Source of the DNA: JAKAWQ01 sp035509315
GTDB lineage: Bacteria > Pseudomonadota > Alphaproteobacteria > Acetobacterales > Acetobacteraceae
Length of the DNA stretch: 64,000 nt
NCBI GenBank assembly: GCA_035509315.1
Contig: DATJLS010000043.1
Location: 1-64,000 of the forward strand
Reading direction: 5' to 3'
The translations under genes were made by a program, and so were the position numbers. Positions 34,286 to 43,479 of this stretch are shown piece by piece. The notes beneath the pieces were generated by a model. It saw only the letters and a program-made list of their open reading frames with translations. It ran no database searches and was not told the origin of the DNA. Numbering within the stretch: position 1 is the stretch's first letter; each line of letters starts with the position of its first letter.

Positions 34286-37200
34286 TCAGATCGTGGCGCC
34301 GTGGCGCAGGCCGTCGAGATCCGCTCCCGCCTTCGCTTCCCAAAGCCTGAGGCCGTGCCGGCGCGCGGCATCGATCGCAGCCTCCAGCTCGCGCGCCGTC
34401 GCCGCGATATCGCCGGGCCGTGCCGCCAGCGTGATTCGTGCCTTCAGCCGCAGCAATTCGGGCACGCACCAGATCTCCTCCCGCCTTCGCGCCTCGGCAA
34501 GCACATCATCGATCGCGGCCCCCGCCGCCTCCGGCCGTCCCGCGCGGGCAAGGGCGGCGGCATGGAGGCCGCGATGCAGCGGCTCGTAGATTCCGGAGCC
34601 CACGGAGCGGAAAACGGCCAATGCCTCCTCGATGAGCGCAAGCCCGGCCGCGACCTGCCCGTTCTCGACCAGCACCCAGCCGCGGAATGACGTTCCGTAC
34701 GCACCCCAAAGCCGCATCCCGTTCTCCCGGGCGAGCAGCGCCAGGCGCTCGGCGAGCACGGCCGTCTCGGCGGCATCGCCCTGCATCCAGGCCACCATGC
34801 AAGCCCCATAGGCGAGCGCATAGGCTTCCGAATTGGTCTGGTGCAGCGCGCTCGCCTCCTCGAGGCTCAATCGACCGACGGACCGCGCCTCCTCGACCTC
34901 GCCGCCGAGCGCGAGCACGGTGGCCAGCACGGCACGCGCCGAGACGCGCGGATCCTGGCCGAAACGGAAGGCGAGAGCGCGATGGCATGTCCCGTCATAG
35001 CCCGCGATCGTGCGCTCGAGATCCGCGCGCGCGCCTGCGAGATCGCCCAGCATGAAGAGCGTGAGTCCACGGATCCGCCGGCCGACCAGATCGATGCCGA
35101 CTTCCTCCAGCCGCGCGGCGATTCCGAGCAGGCGTTCGGCGGTCCCGAGCGCCTGGCGCACGCGGCCGATCGAGACCTGCGCGGCCCAGAGTCCGTAGAG
35201 CGCCTGGACGAGCCGCTCGCCGTCATTGCGCTGCTCGGCGAAGACGCGCGCGCGCTCCCACGCCGCCTCCGTCTCGCGCGCCGCGTAGCCCTGGGTCGCG
35301 ATCAGCGGCACGCCGAGCTCCAGCTGCAGCAGAAGCTCAAGCTCCTGGCGGCGATCGCTCTCATCGACGTCGGCGAGTGAAGCGAGCCCGGCGCGCAGAT
35401 GGCCGATTGCCTCGTGGTGCGCCGAGTGTTGCGCCGCATGCCGGCCGGCGCGCAGCCAATGCTCGGCCGCCGCCAGCCCATCGCCGGCGGCGGCATAATG
35501 CTGGGCGAGGATTTCCGGCTGCTCCTCGCCGATTTCCGGCGAGAGCTCCTGAAGGATCCGCGCGCAGCGGGCATGAAGCTGGCGCCGCCGCGCCTGAACC
35601 AACGTGCTGTATGCGGCTTCCTGCACCAGAGCGTGCTTGAACACATAGCTCGGGAGCGCGCGCGAGCCGTGCTGGCGAATGAGCTCCTCCTGGATGAGCC
35701 TGCTCACGCCTTCCTCGAGGGCGGCATTGTCGATCCCCGACATGGCCGCCAGATGAGCGAGCCGGAACTCGCGGCCGAGAACGCTGCCCACCTGCGCCAC
35801 CTCCTTCGCCGAAGCGAGCGCGTCCACCCGCGCCAGCAGGGAATCGCGGAGTGTCGCCGGAATCGCGAGACCCGAGAGGGAGCCTTTCAGCACATAGCGC
35901 CCCTCCTGCTCGACCAGGACCCCAAGCCCCAGCACGCCCTTGGTCAATTCCTCGACGAAGAGCGGCACCCCATCGGTGCGGGCGATGATCTGGTCCACGA
36001 CCTCGCCCGGCAGCTCCTTGCCGCCCGCCACGTGCGCGATGAGCGTGCGCGTCTGCGGCCGCGTGAGCTGACCGAGACGCAGCGTCGTCGCATAGGGAAG
36101 GCCGCCCCAACGGTGCTGGAATTCCGGCCGGTAGGTGATCAGGATCAGCACCGGAGCATCCTGGATGGCACTGATCGCGAGCGATATCAGCTCCTGCGTC
36201 GTCGGGTCCATCCAGTGCGCGTCCTCGACCAGGAGCATCAGCGGCTGGTGGCGGGCAAGCCCCAGCATCTGCGCGACCAGAACCTCGAGCGTCCGGTGCT
36301 TCACCTGCTCCGCCGAAAGCGCCTGAACCGGCTCGGCAAGGGGGGTGGGGATCGAGAGCAGAGTGGCGATCAGCGGCAGCGCGGTATCGATATCGTCGGT
36401 CGCCTGCCGCAGAAGCGCCGCAAGCTTCTCGAGCTGCTGCTCCGGCGCATCCTCCGGTTCGATCCTCGCGGCGAACCGCATCTGCGCAGCAGCCGGATAG
36501 AGGGCGCTGTTGGTGTGCATGGGCGAGCACTGGTAGCGCACCGTGACATGAGGCCGGTCGGCGGCGCGCTCGCGCAGCTCGTGCACCAGCCGCGACTTGC
36601 CGAGGCCCGGCTCGGCCGAGAGCAGAACGAGCTGCCCTTCGCCGCCGCGGGCGGCTTCCCATCGGTCGGTGAGGAGCGCCGCCTCCGCTTCCCTGCCGAC
36701 CAGCGGCGAGACCGCGCGCCGGTCGGCCGCCTCGTATCGCGTGGCGAGCGCCCGCTCGCGAAGAACGCGCCAGGCCGGGACCTTGGCATCGATACCCTTG
36801 AGCGCGTGCAGGCCGAGATCTTCGAGCTCGAACAATCCGCGGAGCAGCTCCCGCGTCTCGGCGGAAATGGCGATGCTGTTGGCCGGGGCCGTCTGCTGAA
36901 GCCGCGCCGCGAGATTGAGGACCTCGCCGGCCGCGACCTGCTCGCGGGCGCCGCCATGGGCCATCATCTCGCCGATGAAGGCGACCCCGCTGGCAATGCC
37001 GACCCTGACCGCAAGCGCGCTGCCGTCCGGCGTGCCGAGGGCGCTGGTCGCGGCGATGATCGCGAAACCCGCCTGAACGGCGCGCTCCGCCGCGTTCTCC
37101 TGCGCGCGCGGATAGCCGAAGAAGGCGAGCAGCCCATCGCCCATGAAACGATCGACGAAGCCTTCGCAACGGGCGATCGCGGCGGCGGCGGCATCCTGAA

Positions 37201-37594
37201 AGCGGCGGGTGATATCGCCCATCTCTTCCGGATCGAGCCGGAGCGTGAGCTCGGTCGAACCAACGAGATCGCAGAACAGCACCGTCAGAGGGCGACGCTC
37301 GGGCTCGGGCTCCGCCCCCAAGGGGTTTTGGCGGGGGTTTTGGTGGAGGCTTGGGTGAGGGCCCGGTTGGGGGCTTGCCTCTTCCGCGGGCGACGAAGCG
37401 GGTTCGCGACCGGCTTCGAGACCCGCCGCAATCGCGGCCAAGAGCTTGCGCCGCGCGCCGAGCGAGAGCCCAAGCTCCTTGAGATCGGCTTCGCTCAGAA
37501 GCGGCAGGACGTCGAGATCGATCTCAGCCTCGGCGAAGGCCGCCGCATAATGCGCAAGCCCGAGCCGCGACAAGAGAGCAGCCATCCCGTCCAT
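34286..37594 (-). CDS. SAM-domain adenylate/guanylate cyclase with AAA ATPase and TPR-like repeats
   Basis: 1102 aa multidomain regulator. Residues 1-62 are a SAM domain (LLSRLGLAHYAAAFAEAEID...). Residues about 103-285 are a class III cyclase domain: RPLTVLFCDLVGSTEL with metal-binding Asp109, then VDRFMGDGLLAFFGYP with the second Asp. Residues about 295-460 are an AAA_16-type ATPase (LVGREAEAALL; Walker A LLSAEPGLGKSRLVHEL; LMLLVEDAHWMD). The remainder is helical and TPR/MalT-like. Such proteins make cAMP or act as signal-integrating ATPases. It is single, convergent with the porin, and preceded by two tandem 12 bp sites. Confidence 0.88.
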   Translation of the reverse strand: MDGMAALLSRLGLAHYAAAFAEAEIDLDVLPLLSEADLKELGLSLGARRKLLAAIAAGLEAGREPASSPAEEASPQPGPHPSLHQNPRQNPLGAEPEPERRPLTVLFCDLVGSTELTLRLDPEEMGDITRRFQDAAAAAIARCEGFVDRFMGDGLLAFFGYPRAQENAAERAVQAGFAIIAATSALGTPDGSALAVRVGIASGVAFIGEMMAHGGAREQVAAGEVLNLAARLQQTAPANSIAISAETRELLRGLFELEDLGLHALKGIDAKVPAWRVLRERALATRYEAADRRAVSPLVGREAEAALLTDRWEAARGGEGQLVLLSAEPGLGKSRLVHELRERAADRPHVTVRYQCSPMHTNSALYPAAAQMRFAARIEPEDAPEQQLEKLAALLRQATDDIDTALPLIATLLSIPTPLAEPVQALSAEQVKHRTLEVLVAQMLGLARHQPLMLLVEDAHWMDPTTQELISLAISAIQDAPVLILITYRPEFQHRWGGLPYATTLRLGQLTRPQTRTLIAHVAGGKELPGEVVDQIIARTDGVPLFVEELTKGVLGLGVLVEQEGRYVLKGSLSGLAIPATLRDSLLARVDALASAKEVAQVGSVLGREFRLAHLAAMSGIDNAALEEGVSRLIQEELIRQHGSRALPSYVFKHALVQEAAYSTLVQARRRQLHARCARILQELSPEIGEEQPEILAQHYAAAGDGLAAAEHWLRAGRHAAQHSAHHEAIGHLRAGLASLADVDESDRRQELELLLQLELGVPLIATQGYAARETEAAWERARVFAEQRNDGERLVQALYGLWAAQVSIGRVRQALGTAERLLGIAARLEEVGIDLVGRRIRGLTLFMLGDLAGARADLERTIAGYDGTCHRALAFRFGQDPRVSARAVLATVLALGGEVEEARSVGRLSLEEASALHQTNSEAYALAYGACMVAWMQGDAAETAVLAERLALLARENGMRLWGAYGTSFRGWVLVENGQVAAGLALIEEALAVFRSVGSGIYEPLHRGLHAAALARAGRPEAAGAAIDDVLAEARRREEIWCVPELLRLKARITLAARPGDIAATARELEAAIDAARRHGLRLWEAKAGADLDGLRHGATI

Positions 37595-37626
37595 CCGCAG
37601 CGATCTCCTGCTCTCCCGCTCACAAA

Positions 37627-37650
37627 CACGTGTTCTGCCACGTGTTCTGC
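37627..37650. promoter_or_regulatory. Tandem 12 bp sites upstream of the cyclase gene
   Basis: CACGTGTTCTGC occurs twice in perfect tandem, 33 bp upstream of the cyclase start codon. Each copy contains CACGTG. Spacing and position suit a transcription factor operator, but no regulator is assigned and slippage is an alternative. Confidence 0.35.
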
Positions 37651-37889
37651 CACCGGGGTCGCATCAAGGAAATAGGCCTGGCCAGGAGCAGCCGGGAGTG
37701 ACGGGCCTCCCGGTGGACCGCTTCGCGGCCCTGCCGAAACCATGAAATGGGACCGGGAAAACAAAGAAAGAGCGCGAGGATCAAAAAATCATAATATCCG
37801 GCCCCCTTTTTTCGCTCCCGCCGATCGGGCATGCTGCCGAGCGTGACGCGGCCGGCCAGCCGTTTCTCTTGCCGAGGTTGGAGGTGACG

Positions 37890-39278
37890 ATGCTGGAGGC
37901 GCTGCTCGAGACGGTGGGCGTTTCACCCCGCCTTGCCGAGAGGGTGACGATCACCGGCCACGACCCGGTGCTGGACACGCCCTTCCGGCTCGCCGAGACC
38001 GCCGCCGCGGTGCTTGGCGCCGCGGGTGCATTGTTCGCCGAGATTTGGCGGCTGCGCGGCGGACGGACGCAGGAGGTCACGATCGATGTGCGGGCCGCCT
38101 CGCTCGCGCTCGAGAGCGTGCTGCTGCAGAGACAATGGGGCTACCCGATCGCGCTGACCGAGCCGGATTACCCGACCGTCGCCATCTATCCGACGCGAGA
38201 CGGCCGCTTCGTGATGCTCAATGGCGGCTATCCGCTGCTGCGCGACGGGCTGCTCGAGCTTCTGCGCTGCGCCGACCAGGCGAATGCGCTCGCCCGCGCG
38301 GTGGCGGAGTGGGACGCCGCCGAGCTCGAGAACGCGATCGCCGATCGCGGGCTTTGCGGGGTGATGGTGCGCACGGAAGCGGAATGGAGGACGCATCCGC
38401 AAGGCTCGGCGATCGCCGAGCTGCCGGCGGTCGAGCTCCGGCGCATCGGCGATGCGCCGCCGCGCCCCCTGGCGTCGGGGCCCCGTCCGCTCTCGGGCAT
38501 CCGCGTGCTCGATCTCACCCATGTCATCGCCGGCCCCACCTGCGCGAAAAGCCTCGCCGAGCAGGGGGCGACAGTACTGCACGTCTATTCCCCGCGGCGC
38601 CCGCAGCTTCCGCCCTTCGACATGGATACCGGGCACGGCAAGCTCACCGCCTTCCTCGATCTCGCGGTGCCGGGGGATGCCGCCGTGCTGCGCGGCCTCG
38701 CGAAAAATGCCGATGTCTTTTCCCAAAGCTACCGCCCGCAGGCGATCGCCTCGCTCGGCTTCTCGCCCGAGGCGCTGGCCGCCCTGAATCCGGGCATCAT
38801 CGTCGTCTCCACGAGCTGCTACGGCCAGGCGGGCCCCTGGCGCTATCGCCCGGGCTTCGAGCAGCTGGCCCAGTGCGCGACCGGCATGGCAACCGGCCAG
38901 GGCGCTCCGGACAATCCCGTGCTCTCGCCGATGGCTTATCCGAATGACTATATCACCGGCTTCCTCGCCGCCGTCGGCACGCTCGCGGCCCTGATCCGGC
39001 GGGCGAGCGAGGGCGGAAGCTGGCATGTGCAGGTCTCGCTCTGCCGCACGGCGATGATGATCCAGGAGCAGGGACGGGTCGATCCCGCGCTTCGCCCGCC
39101 GCCGCCGGTTCCGGCCGATTTTCGCGCGCAATATATGAAGGAATGCGATTCGCCGATCGGGCGGCTGAGCTTCCTCGGGCCGGTGATCCGGATGTCCGAA
39201 ACCTCGCCCCGCTGGGACCTGCCGCCGGCGCCGCTCGGGGCGCACCCGCCGCGCTGGCCGGACATGCCGGCATCCTAG
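37890..39278 (+). CDS. Class III CoA-transferase (CaiB/BaiF family)
   Basis: 462 aa from the ATG at 37890, chosen because GGAGG lies 5 nt upstream; a TTG at 37869 would add 7 residues. Family features include SGIRVLDLTHVIAGPTCAKSLAEQGATVLHVYSP, DTGHGKLTAFLDL, ADVFSQSYRPQAIASLGFSPEAL and YGQAGPWRYRPGFEQLAQ. The likely nucleophile is Asp353 within NDYITGFLAAVGTLAAL. It moves CoA between organic acids; the acid is unknown. The canonical domain occupies the second half, with an unusually long N-terminal part that resembles a diverged CoA-transferase half. Confidence 0.85.
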   Translation: MLEALLETVGVSPRLAERVTITGHDPVLDTPFRLAETAAAVLGAAGALFAEIWRLRGGRTQEVTIDVRAASLALESVLLQRQWGYPIALTEPDYPTVAIYPTRDGRFVMLNGGYPLLRDGLLELLRCADQANALARAVAEWDAAELENAIADRGLCGVMVRTEAEWRTHPQGSAIAELPAVELRRIGDAPPRPLASGPRPLSGIRVLDLTHVIAGPTCAKSLAEQGATVLHVYSPRRPQLPPFDMDTGHGKLTAFLDLAVPGDAAVLRGLAKNADVFSQSYRPQAIASLGFSPEALAALNPGIIVVSTSCYGQAGPWRYRPGFEQLAQCATGMATGQGAPDNPVLSPMAYPNDYITGFLAAVGTLAALIRRASEGGSWHVQVSLCRTAMMIQEQGRVDPALRPPPPVPADFRAQYMKECDSPIGRLSFLGPVIRMSETSPRWDLPPAPLGAHPPRWPDMPAS

Positions 39279-39338
39279 AGCAGATCGCGATCAGATGGAA
39301 TCGGCTGATCGCGTGAAGATGCTCGCAAAACAAACACA

Positions 39339-39380
39339 TAGAGCGGATTGCGTGAGCCCGTGCAAACGCAATTCGCTCTA
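39339..39380. repeat. 15 bp inverted repeat (TAGAGCG-type) downstream of the CoA-transferase
   Basis: TAGAGCGGATTGCGT (39339-39353) pairs with ACGCAATTCGCTCTA (39366-39380) with one mismatch. A second smaller hairpin, CGCGATCAG with CTGATCGCG, lies just upstream near 39286-39313. The gene's TAG stop again fuses to an AGAGC sequence. Confidence 0.65.
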
Positions 39381-39419
39381 GAGCGCGATGATTTTCGATC
39401 ATCACGCTCTGGCTTTGTT
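39381..39419 (+). terminator. Rho-independent terminator before the patatin gene
   Basis: GAGCGCGATGAT (39381-39392) pairs with ATCATCACGCTC (39398-39409), with one G-U pair and a TTTCG loop, followed by GGCTTTGTTTT. It shares the GCGTGAT/ATCACGC core with the dispersed repeat family. Confidence 0.75.
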
Positions 39420-39506
39420 TTCTCGATCAATTTCAAGGCTTCCCTTCGGGCTTTGACGGATCGCTCCGCGATCCACCAGAAGCCATATTGATCCAATGGA
39501 GCGTTC

Positions 39507-40586
39507 ATGAGCGAGAAAGCCGCACCAACCGCCAAGCCGGTCGCCCTCGTGCTGCAGGGTGGGGGCGCGCTCGGCGCCTATGAATGGGGCGCGGTAACCC
39601 GGCTGGTGGAGGAAGGATTTCAGCCGGTCGCGGTCACCGGCGTCTCGATCGGGGCGATCAACGCGGCGGCCATCGCCGGCGCGCGCGGGGGCGATATCGC
39701 CGCCAGCCTCAAGCGGCTCTGGCAGGCGATCACCCTGCCCGCGCTTCCCTTCGCGCCCGCTTTCGTGCAGGAGACGCTCTCGGCGCTGGGCAACCCGAAC
39801 TTCTACAAGCTGCGCACCGATCTCTGGGCCCTGCCGAGCTGGACCGCCCTCTGCGATATTGGGCCGATGCAGAAAACGCTTTCTGAAATCTGTGATTTCC
39901 CGCAGATCAGCAATCCTGGCCATATGCGCTTCGCCGTCACCGCGACGGATGTCGGCACCGGATCCTCGGTCCGCTTCCTCAATACGCGCGAGGCGATCAC
40001 GCCGGACCACGTGCTGGCCAGCGGCGCGCTGCCGCCGGGCTTTCCGATGGCGATCATCGAGAAGCGCCATTACTGGGACGGCGGCCTCTTCGACAATACG
40101 CCGCTCAACCCGCTGCTCGAGCTGCTCACCGATGACGAGGTGGAGAGCCTTCCGATCATCGTGATCAACCTCTTCCCTTCCGGCCAGGCGGAACCGATCC
40201 CGACCACCCTGCTTGAGGTCAGGGGCCGCTCCCTGGAGCTTTCTTTCGAGAACCGGTTCTGGGAGAATTACGGCAGGCACGGCGATTTCCGTGCCTATGC
40301 GGCGATGCTGGAGGCGTTGAACGCGGCGGTCCCGCCCGCGAGCCCTCTCCGCAACGACCCGGAGTTCCTGGCACTCCTGCGCCGGCGGGCGCTCCGCAAT
40401 CTCCATATCATCTCGAGCGACCACGCACCGATGACCGGCGGGATGGACTTCTCGGCGGCAGGCGTCGTGCACCGCTATGAGCGCGGGCGCGAGGGGATGG
40501 ACCGATATCTCAAGGCGGGCCACCTCGCCCGCGCCAAGACGGAGCGGCGGCGACCACGGGACATCGCCTCCCCGCCCGACGCCTAA
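39507..40586 (+). CDS. Patatin-like phospholipase (DUF3734-type)
   Basis: 359 aa. The oxyanion hole is LVLQGGGALGAYEWGAV, the nucleophile motif is GVSIG (in AVTGVSIGAINAAAIAG), and the catalytic Asp lies in WDGGLFDNTPL. C-terminal sequence IISSDHAPMTGGMDFSAAGVVHRYERG is typical of the DUF3734-bearing alphaproteobacterial patatins, often near PHA or CoA metabolism genes. Acts as a cytoplasmic or secreted acyl hydrolase; no signal peptide seen. Confidence 0.9.
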   Translation: MSEKAAPTAKPVALVLQGGGALGAYEWGAVTRLVEEGFQPVAVTGVSIGAINAAAIAGARGGDIAASLKRLWQAITLPALPFAPAFVQETLSALGNPNFYKLRTDLWALPSWTALCDIGPMQKTLSEICDFPQISNPGHMRFAVTATDVGTGSSVRFLNTREAITPDHVLASGALPPGFPMAIIEKRHYWDGGLFDNTPLNPLLELLTDDEVESLPIIVINLFPSGQAEPIPTTLLEVRGRSLELSFENRFWENYGRHGDFRAYAAMLEALNAAVPPASPLRNDPEFLALLRRRALRNLHIISSDHAPMTGGMDFSAAGVVHRYERGREGMDRYLKAGHLARAKTERRRPRDIASPPDA

Positions 40587-40620
40587 CCGCCTGACCGCCT
40601 CTGACCGCCTGACCGCCTGA
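40584..40620 (+). repeat. Short tandem array of CTGACCGC after the patatin gene
   Basis: Four imperfect copies of an eight to nine base unit (TAACCGCC, TGACCGCC, TCTGACCGCC, TGACCGCC) begin at the stop codon of the patatin gene. Probably slippage; no function inferred. Confidence 0.6.
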
Positions 40621-40740
40621 GGCACCCTGATACCCACCCTGATCCTTCGGAAGCGGTTCCCCGCCCACCTCCCCATCTGTGCCCGGCTGCCGCGCCGGAT
40701 ATAGTTCCCGACAGGTGAATCCCTCTCGCGGAGGATAGGC

Positions 40741-41367
40741 ATGTCGGTTCCGGACCTGCTCGCACGCTTGCGCGCGGCGCGCGTCGTGCCGGTGCTGCGC
40801 ACGCGCGAGACAGGTCACGCCGAGACCGCGGCGCGCTGGCTTCGCGAGGCCGGGCTTGGCGTGCTCGAAATCACCCTCACCATCCAAGATGCCCCCGCGC
40901 TTATCGGCCGGCTCGCCCCCGAGCCTGGGCTGCTGATCGGCGCCGGAACGGTGCCCTCGGCGACGGACGCCGAAGCCTGTCTCGCCGCCGGCGCCCGCTT
41001 CATCGTTTCCCCCTGGGTCGACCCAAGCCTCGCCGCGCCCTGCCGGCGCGCGGGCGCGGCCCTGATGCTGGGCGCGCTCACGCCTACGGAAGTGCGCGCG
41101 GCGCTGGCCGCAGGCGCCGATGTGGTGAAGATCTTTCCCGCTTCCTCTGCCGGCGGTCCTGCCCATATCCGCGCGCTCGCCAGCGTCTTTCCCGGCGTCG
41201 CTTTCTGCCCGACAGGTGGGATCGCGCCCGGGGACGTGCCGGCCTATCTCGCCGCCGGCGCCGCCTTCGTCGGCATGGGCGGGGCGTTGGTGGATGAAGG
41301 GCGGATCGCCGCCGGCGACCGGGCCGCGATCCTCGCCGCGGCCGCCTCGGTGCGCGAGGCCGCATGA
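40741..41367 (+). CDS. eda: 2-dehydro-3-deoxy-phosphogluconate (KDPG) aldolase
   Basis: 208 aa, normal Eda size. It cleaves KDPG to pyruvate and glyceraldehyde-3-phosphate in the Entner-Doudoroff pathway. VVPVLRTRE, the catalytic Glu in LGVLEITLT, GAGTV, FIVSPWVDP and the Schiff-base Lys in DVVKIFPASSAGG are all present. A perfect GGAGG precedes the ATG at 40741. The stop overlaps the following kinase start (ATGA), so the pair acts together on KDG/KDPG. Confidence 0.94.
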   Translation: MSVPDLLARLRAARVVPVLRTRETGHAETAARWLREAGLGVLEITLTIQDAPALIGRLAPEPGLLIGAGTVPSATDAEACLAAGARFIVSPWVDPSLAAPCRRAGAALMLGALTPTEVRAALAAGADVVKIFPASSAGGPAHIRALASVFPGVAFCPTGGIAPGDVPAYLAAGAAFVGMGGALVDEGRIAAGDRAAILAAAASVREAA

Positions 41368-42299
41368 CGGGTCCGGCTCTGCTCTGCATGGGCGAGCCGA
41401 TGCTCGAATTTTCCGAGCTGCCGCCCGATGGCAGTGGGAGAAAACTTTATCTTCAAGGCTATGGTGGCGATACCTCAAATGCGGCCATCGCCGCTGCGCG
41501 GCAGGGCGCCAAGGTCGGCTACATCACCGCGCTCGGTTGCGACGAGGCGGGCGAAGCCTTCCTCACTCTCTGGCAGCAGGAAGGCGTCGATAGAAGCGCG
41601 GTGCTTCGCGATCCCGACCATCCGACCGCGGTCTATTTCATCGCCCATGGTCCGAACGGACATCGCTTCTCCTATCTGCGCAGGGATTCCGCGGCCTCTC
41701 ATCTCGGCGCGGCCGACCTGCCGGAAACCCTGATCGCGCAGGCGAAATTCTTTTTTGCGTCCGGAATTAGCCTCGGCATCTCCGCCACCGCGGCGGATGC
41801 CGTGCTTGCCGCGATCGCCATCGCCCGCCGCGCCGGCACCAAGATCGCGATCGATACCAATTACCGCCCGGCTCTCTGGCCGCCCGCCCGCGCCGCCGCC
41901 CTCACCCATGCGGCCATCGCCAAGGCCGATATCGCGTTGCCGAGCCTCGAAGACGCCATCTCGCTCACCGGCCTCACCGATCCGGACGAGATTCTCGATT
42001 TCTATCTCGACCTCGGCCCACCGGTCGTCGTCCTCAAGCGCGGCGGCGCCGGCGCCATCCTCGCCACCTTGGATCGCCGGCTCGTCCTTCCGGGGCTTCC
42101 TGTCCGCGCCGTCGATACGACTGGCGCGGGTGATGTTTTCTGCGGCTCCCTGCTCGCCCGCCTGCTCGCGGGCGAGGCGATCGAAGCCGCCGCCCGCTAT
42201 GCCGTTGCGGCGGCCGCCCTCTCCACGACCGGATACGGCGCCGTTGCCCCCATCCCCTATCCGGCAGACGTCACCGCCCTTCTGGCTCCGGCGGAGTGA
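41364..42299 (+). CDS. kdgK: PfkB-family sugar kinase, probably 2-dehydro-3-deoxygluconokinase
   Basis: 311 aa. PfkB features: LCMGEPMLEF at the N-terminus, GGDTSNAAIAAARQGAKVGYITALG (sugar-binding), and the C-terminal signature VDTTGAGDVFCGSLLARLL with the catalytic Asp in GAGD. KDG kinase is favoured because the gene is coupled to KDPG aldolase by a 4 bp overlap, giving KDG to KDPG to pyruvate plus GAP. Ribokinase- or fructokinase-like specificity is less likely. Confidence 0.88.
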   Translation: MTGPALLCMGEPMLEFSELPPDGSGRKLYLQGYGGDTSNAAIAAARQGAKVGYITALGCDEAGEAFLTLWQQEGVDRSAVLRDPDHPTAVYFIAHGPNGHRFSYLRRDSAASHLGAADLPETLIAQAKFFFASGISLGISATAADAVLAAIAIARRAGTKIAIDTNYRPALWPPARAAALTHAAIAKADIALPSLEDAISLTGLTDPDEILDFYLDLGPPVVVLKRGGAGAILATLDRRLVLPGLPVRAVDTTGAGDVFCGSLLARLLAGEAIEAAARYAVAAAALSTTGYGAVAPIPYPADVTALLAPAE

Positions 42300-42316
42300 T
42301 CGCTCCTCGAAGAAGG

Positions 42317-42364
42317 CCAAGGGCTGAGCCCTTGGCAGAGGTCCAGGGGACAGCGTCCTCCTGG
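42317..42364. terminator. Two hairpins between convergent kdgK and the ABC ATPase gene
   Basis: CCAAGGG (42317-42323) pairs with CCCTTGG (42329-42335), and CCAGGGGAC pairs with GTCCTCCTGG across 42343-42364. No T tract. Position between two converging stop codons suggests transcript-end structures for both operons. Confidence 0.45.
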
Positions 42365-42372
42365 TCTTTGGA

Positions 42373-43473
42373 TCACACGACGCGGCCAGTATCCGCGTCG
42401 ATGAGGTGCATGTGGTTGAGGTCGGCCGACATGGGCAGGACCTCGCCGGCCTCGGCGTGGACGGAGGGATCGATGCGGCCGCAAAGCTCGGTGCCGTTGA
42501 TGCGGAAATGGACCATGATTTCCATTCCCATCGGCTCGGTCACGTCGAGATGCGCATCGAAGCGCACCACGTTGGGCTTGGCCGGGTCCTTGAGCTCCGT
42601 CAGGTGCTCGGGACGGATCCCGAGCAGGACATTGCGGTCCTTGTATGGGCTGTAGCGATCGACGCGTGAGGCTGGCACCGGCATCCGAAGTTCGTCGGTG
42701 AGCCGGAGCACGAGCTGGTTGCCGGCCGCCTCGACGCGGCAGGGCACGAAATTCATCGCCGGGCTGCCGATGAAGCCGGCAACGAAACGGGTGAGCGGGT
42801 TGTGGTAGAGTTCCTGCGGCGGGCCGACCTGCTCGATCACGCCCTGATTCATCACGACCACCCGGTCGGCCAGGGTCATCGCCTCGACCTGGTCGTGGGT
42901 TACGTAGACGGTGGTGGTGCGCACCGCCTGGTGGACCCTCTTGATCTCCGTGCGCATCTGCACGCGGAGCTTGGCGTCGAGGTTCGAAAGCGGCTCGTCG
43001 AAGAGAAAGACCTTCGGATGGCGAACGATGGCGCGGCCCATGGCCACGCGCTGGCGCTGGCCGCCCGAAAGCGCCTTCGGCTTGCGGGCGAGCAAGGTGC
43101 CGATATCGAGAATGCGCGCCGCCTCGTCCACCCGCCGCTTGATCTCGTCGCGCGCAAACTTCCGGAGCTTGAGCCCGAAGGCCATGTTGTCGAACACGGT
43201 CATGTGCGGATAGAGCGCGTAGTTCTGGAACACCATCGCAATGTCCCGATCACGCGGCGGCACGTCGTTGACCAGCTCGCCCCCGATCGAGATCTCACCA
43301 TCGGTAATCTCCTCGAGGCCGGCGATCATCCGGAGCGTTGTCGTCTTGCCGCAGCCGGAGGGACCGACCAGAACGACGAACTCCTCGTCGGCGATGTCGA
43401 GGTCGATGGCCTTCACCGCCTGGACGTGCTGGTCGTACGACTTCGAAACCTTTTGCAGCGTGACCTGCGCCAT
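42373..43473 (-). CDS. Sugar ABC transporter ATP-binding protein (UgpC/MalK family)
   Basis: 366 aa. Walker A LVGPSGCGKTTTLRMIAGLE, Q-loop in AMVFQNYALYPHMTV, signature LSGGQRQRVAMGRAIV, Walker B KVFLFDEPLSNLDAKLR, H-loop VYVTHDQVEAMTLAD. The C-terminal TOBE-type regulatory domain (about 240-366) has VLLGIRPEHL. It powers the two permeases encoded just upstream; last gene of the importer operon. Confidence 0.94.
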   Translation of the reverse strand: MAQVTLQKVSKSYDQHVQAVKAIDLDIADEEFVVLVGPSGCGKTTTLRMIAGLEEITDGEISIGGELVNDVPPRDRDIAMVFQNYALYPHMTVFDNMAFGLKLRKFARDEIKRRVDEAARILDIGTLLARKPKALSGGQRQRVAMGRAIVRHPKVFLFDEPLSNLDAKLRVQMRTEIKRVHQAVRTTTVYVTHDQVEAMTLADRVVVMNQGVIEQVGPPQELYHNPLTRFVAGFIGSPAMNFVPCRVEAAGNQLVLRLTDELRMPVPASRVDRYSPYKDRNVLLGIRPEHLTELKDPAKPNVVRFDAHLDVTEPMGMEIMVHFRINGTELCGRIDPSVHAEAGEVLPMSADLNHMHLIDADTGRVV

Positions 43474-43479
43474 CCTGCC

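Noticed and set aside
35399..37675. Very long open frame (758 codons) antisense to the cyclase gene, and similar ones at 46643-49039, 51393-53615, 42802-44421 and 56310-58100
   Set aside because: All lie opposite well-supported genes in GC-rich DNA, where antisense frames lack stops by chance; their products are Arg/Pro-rich with no domain.
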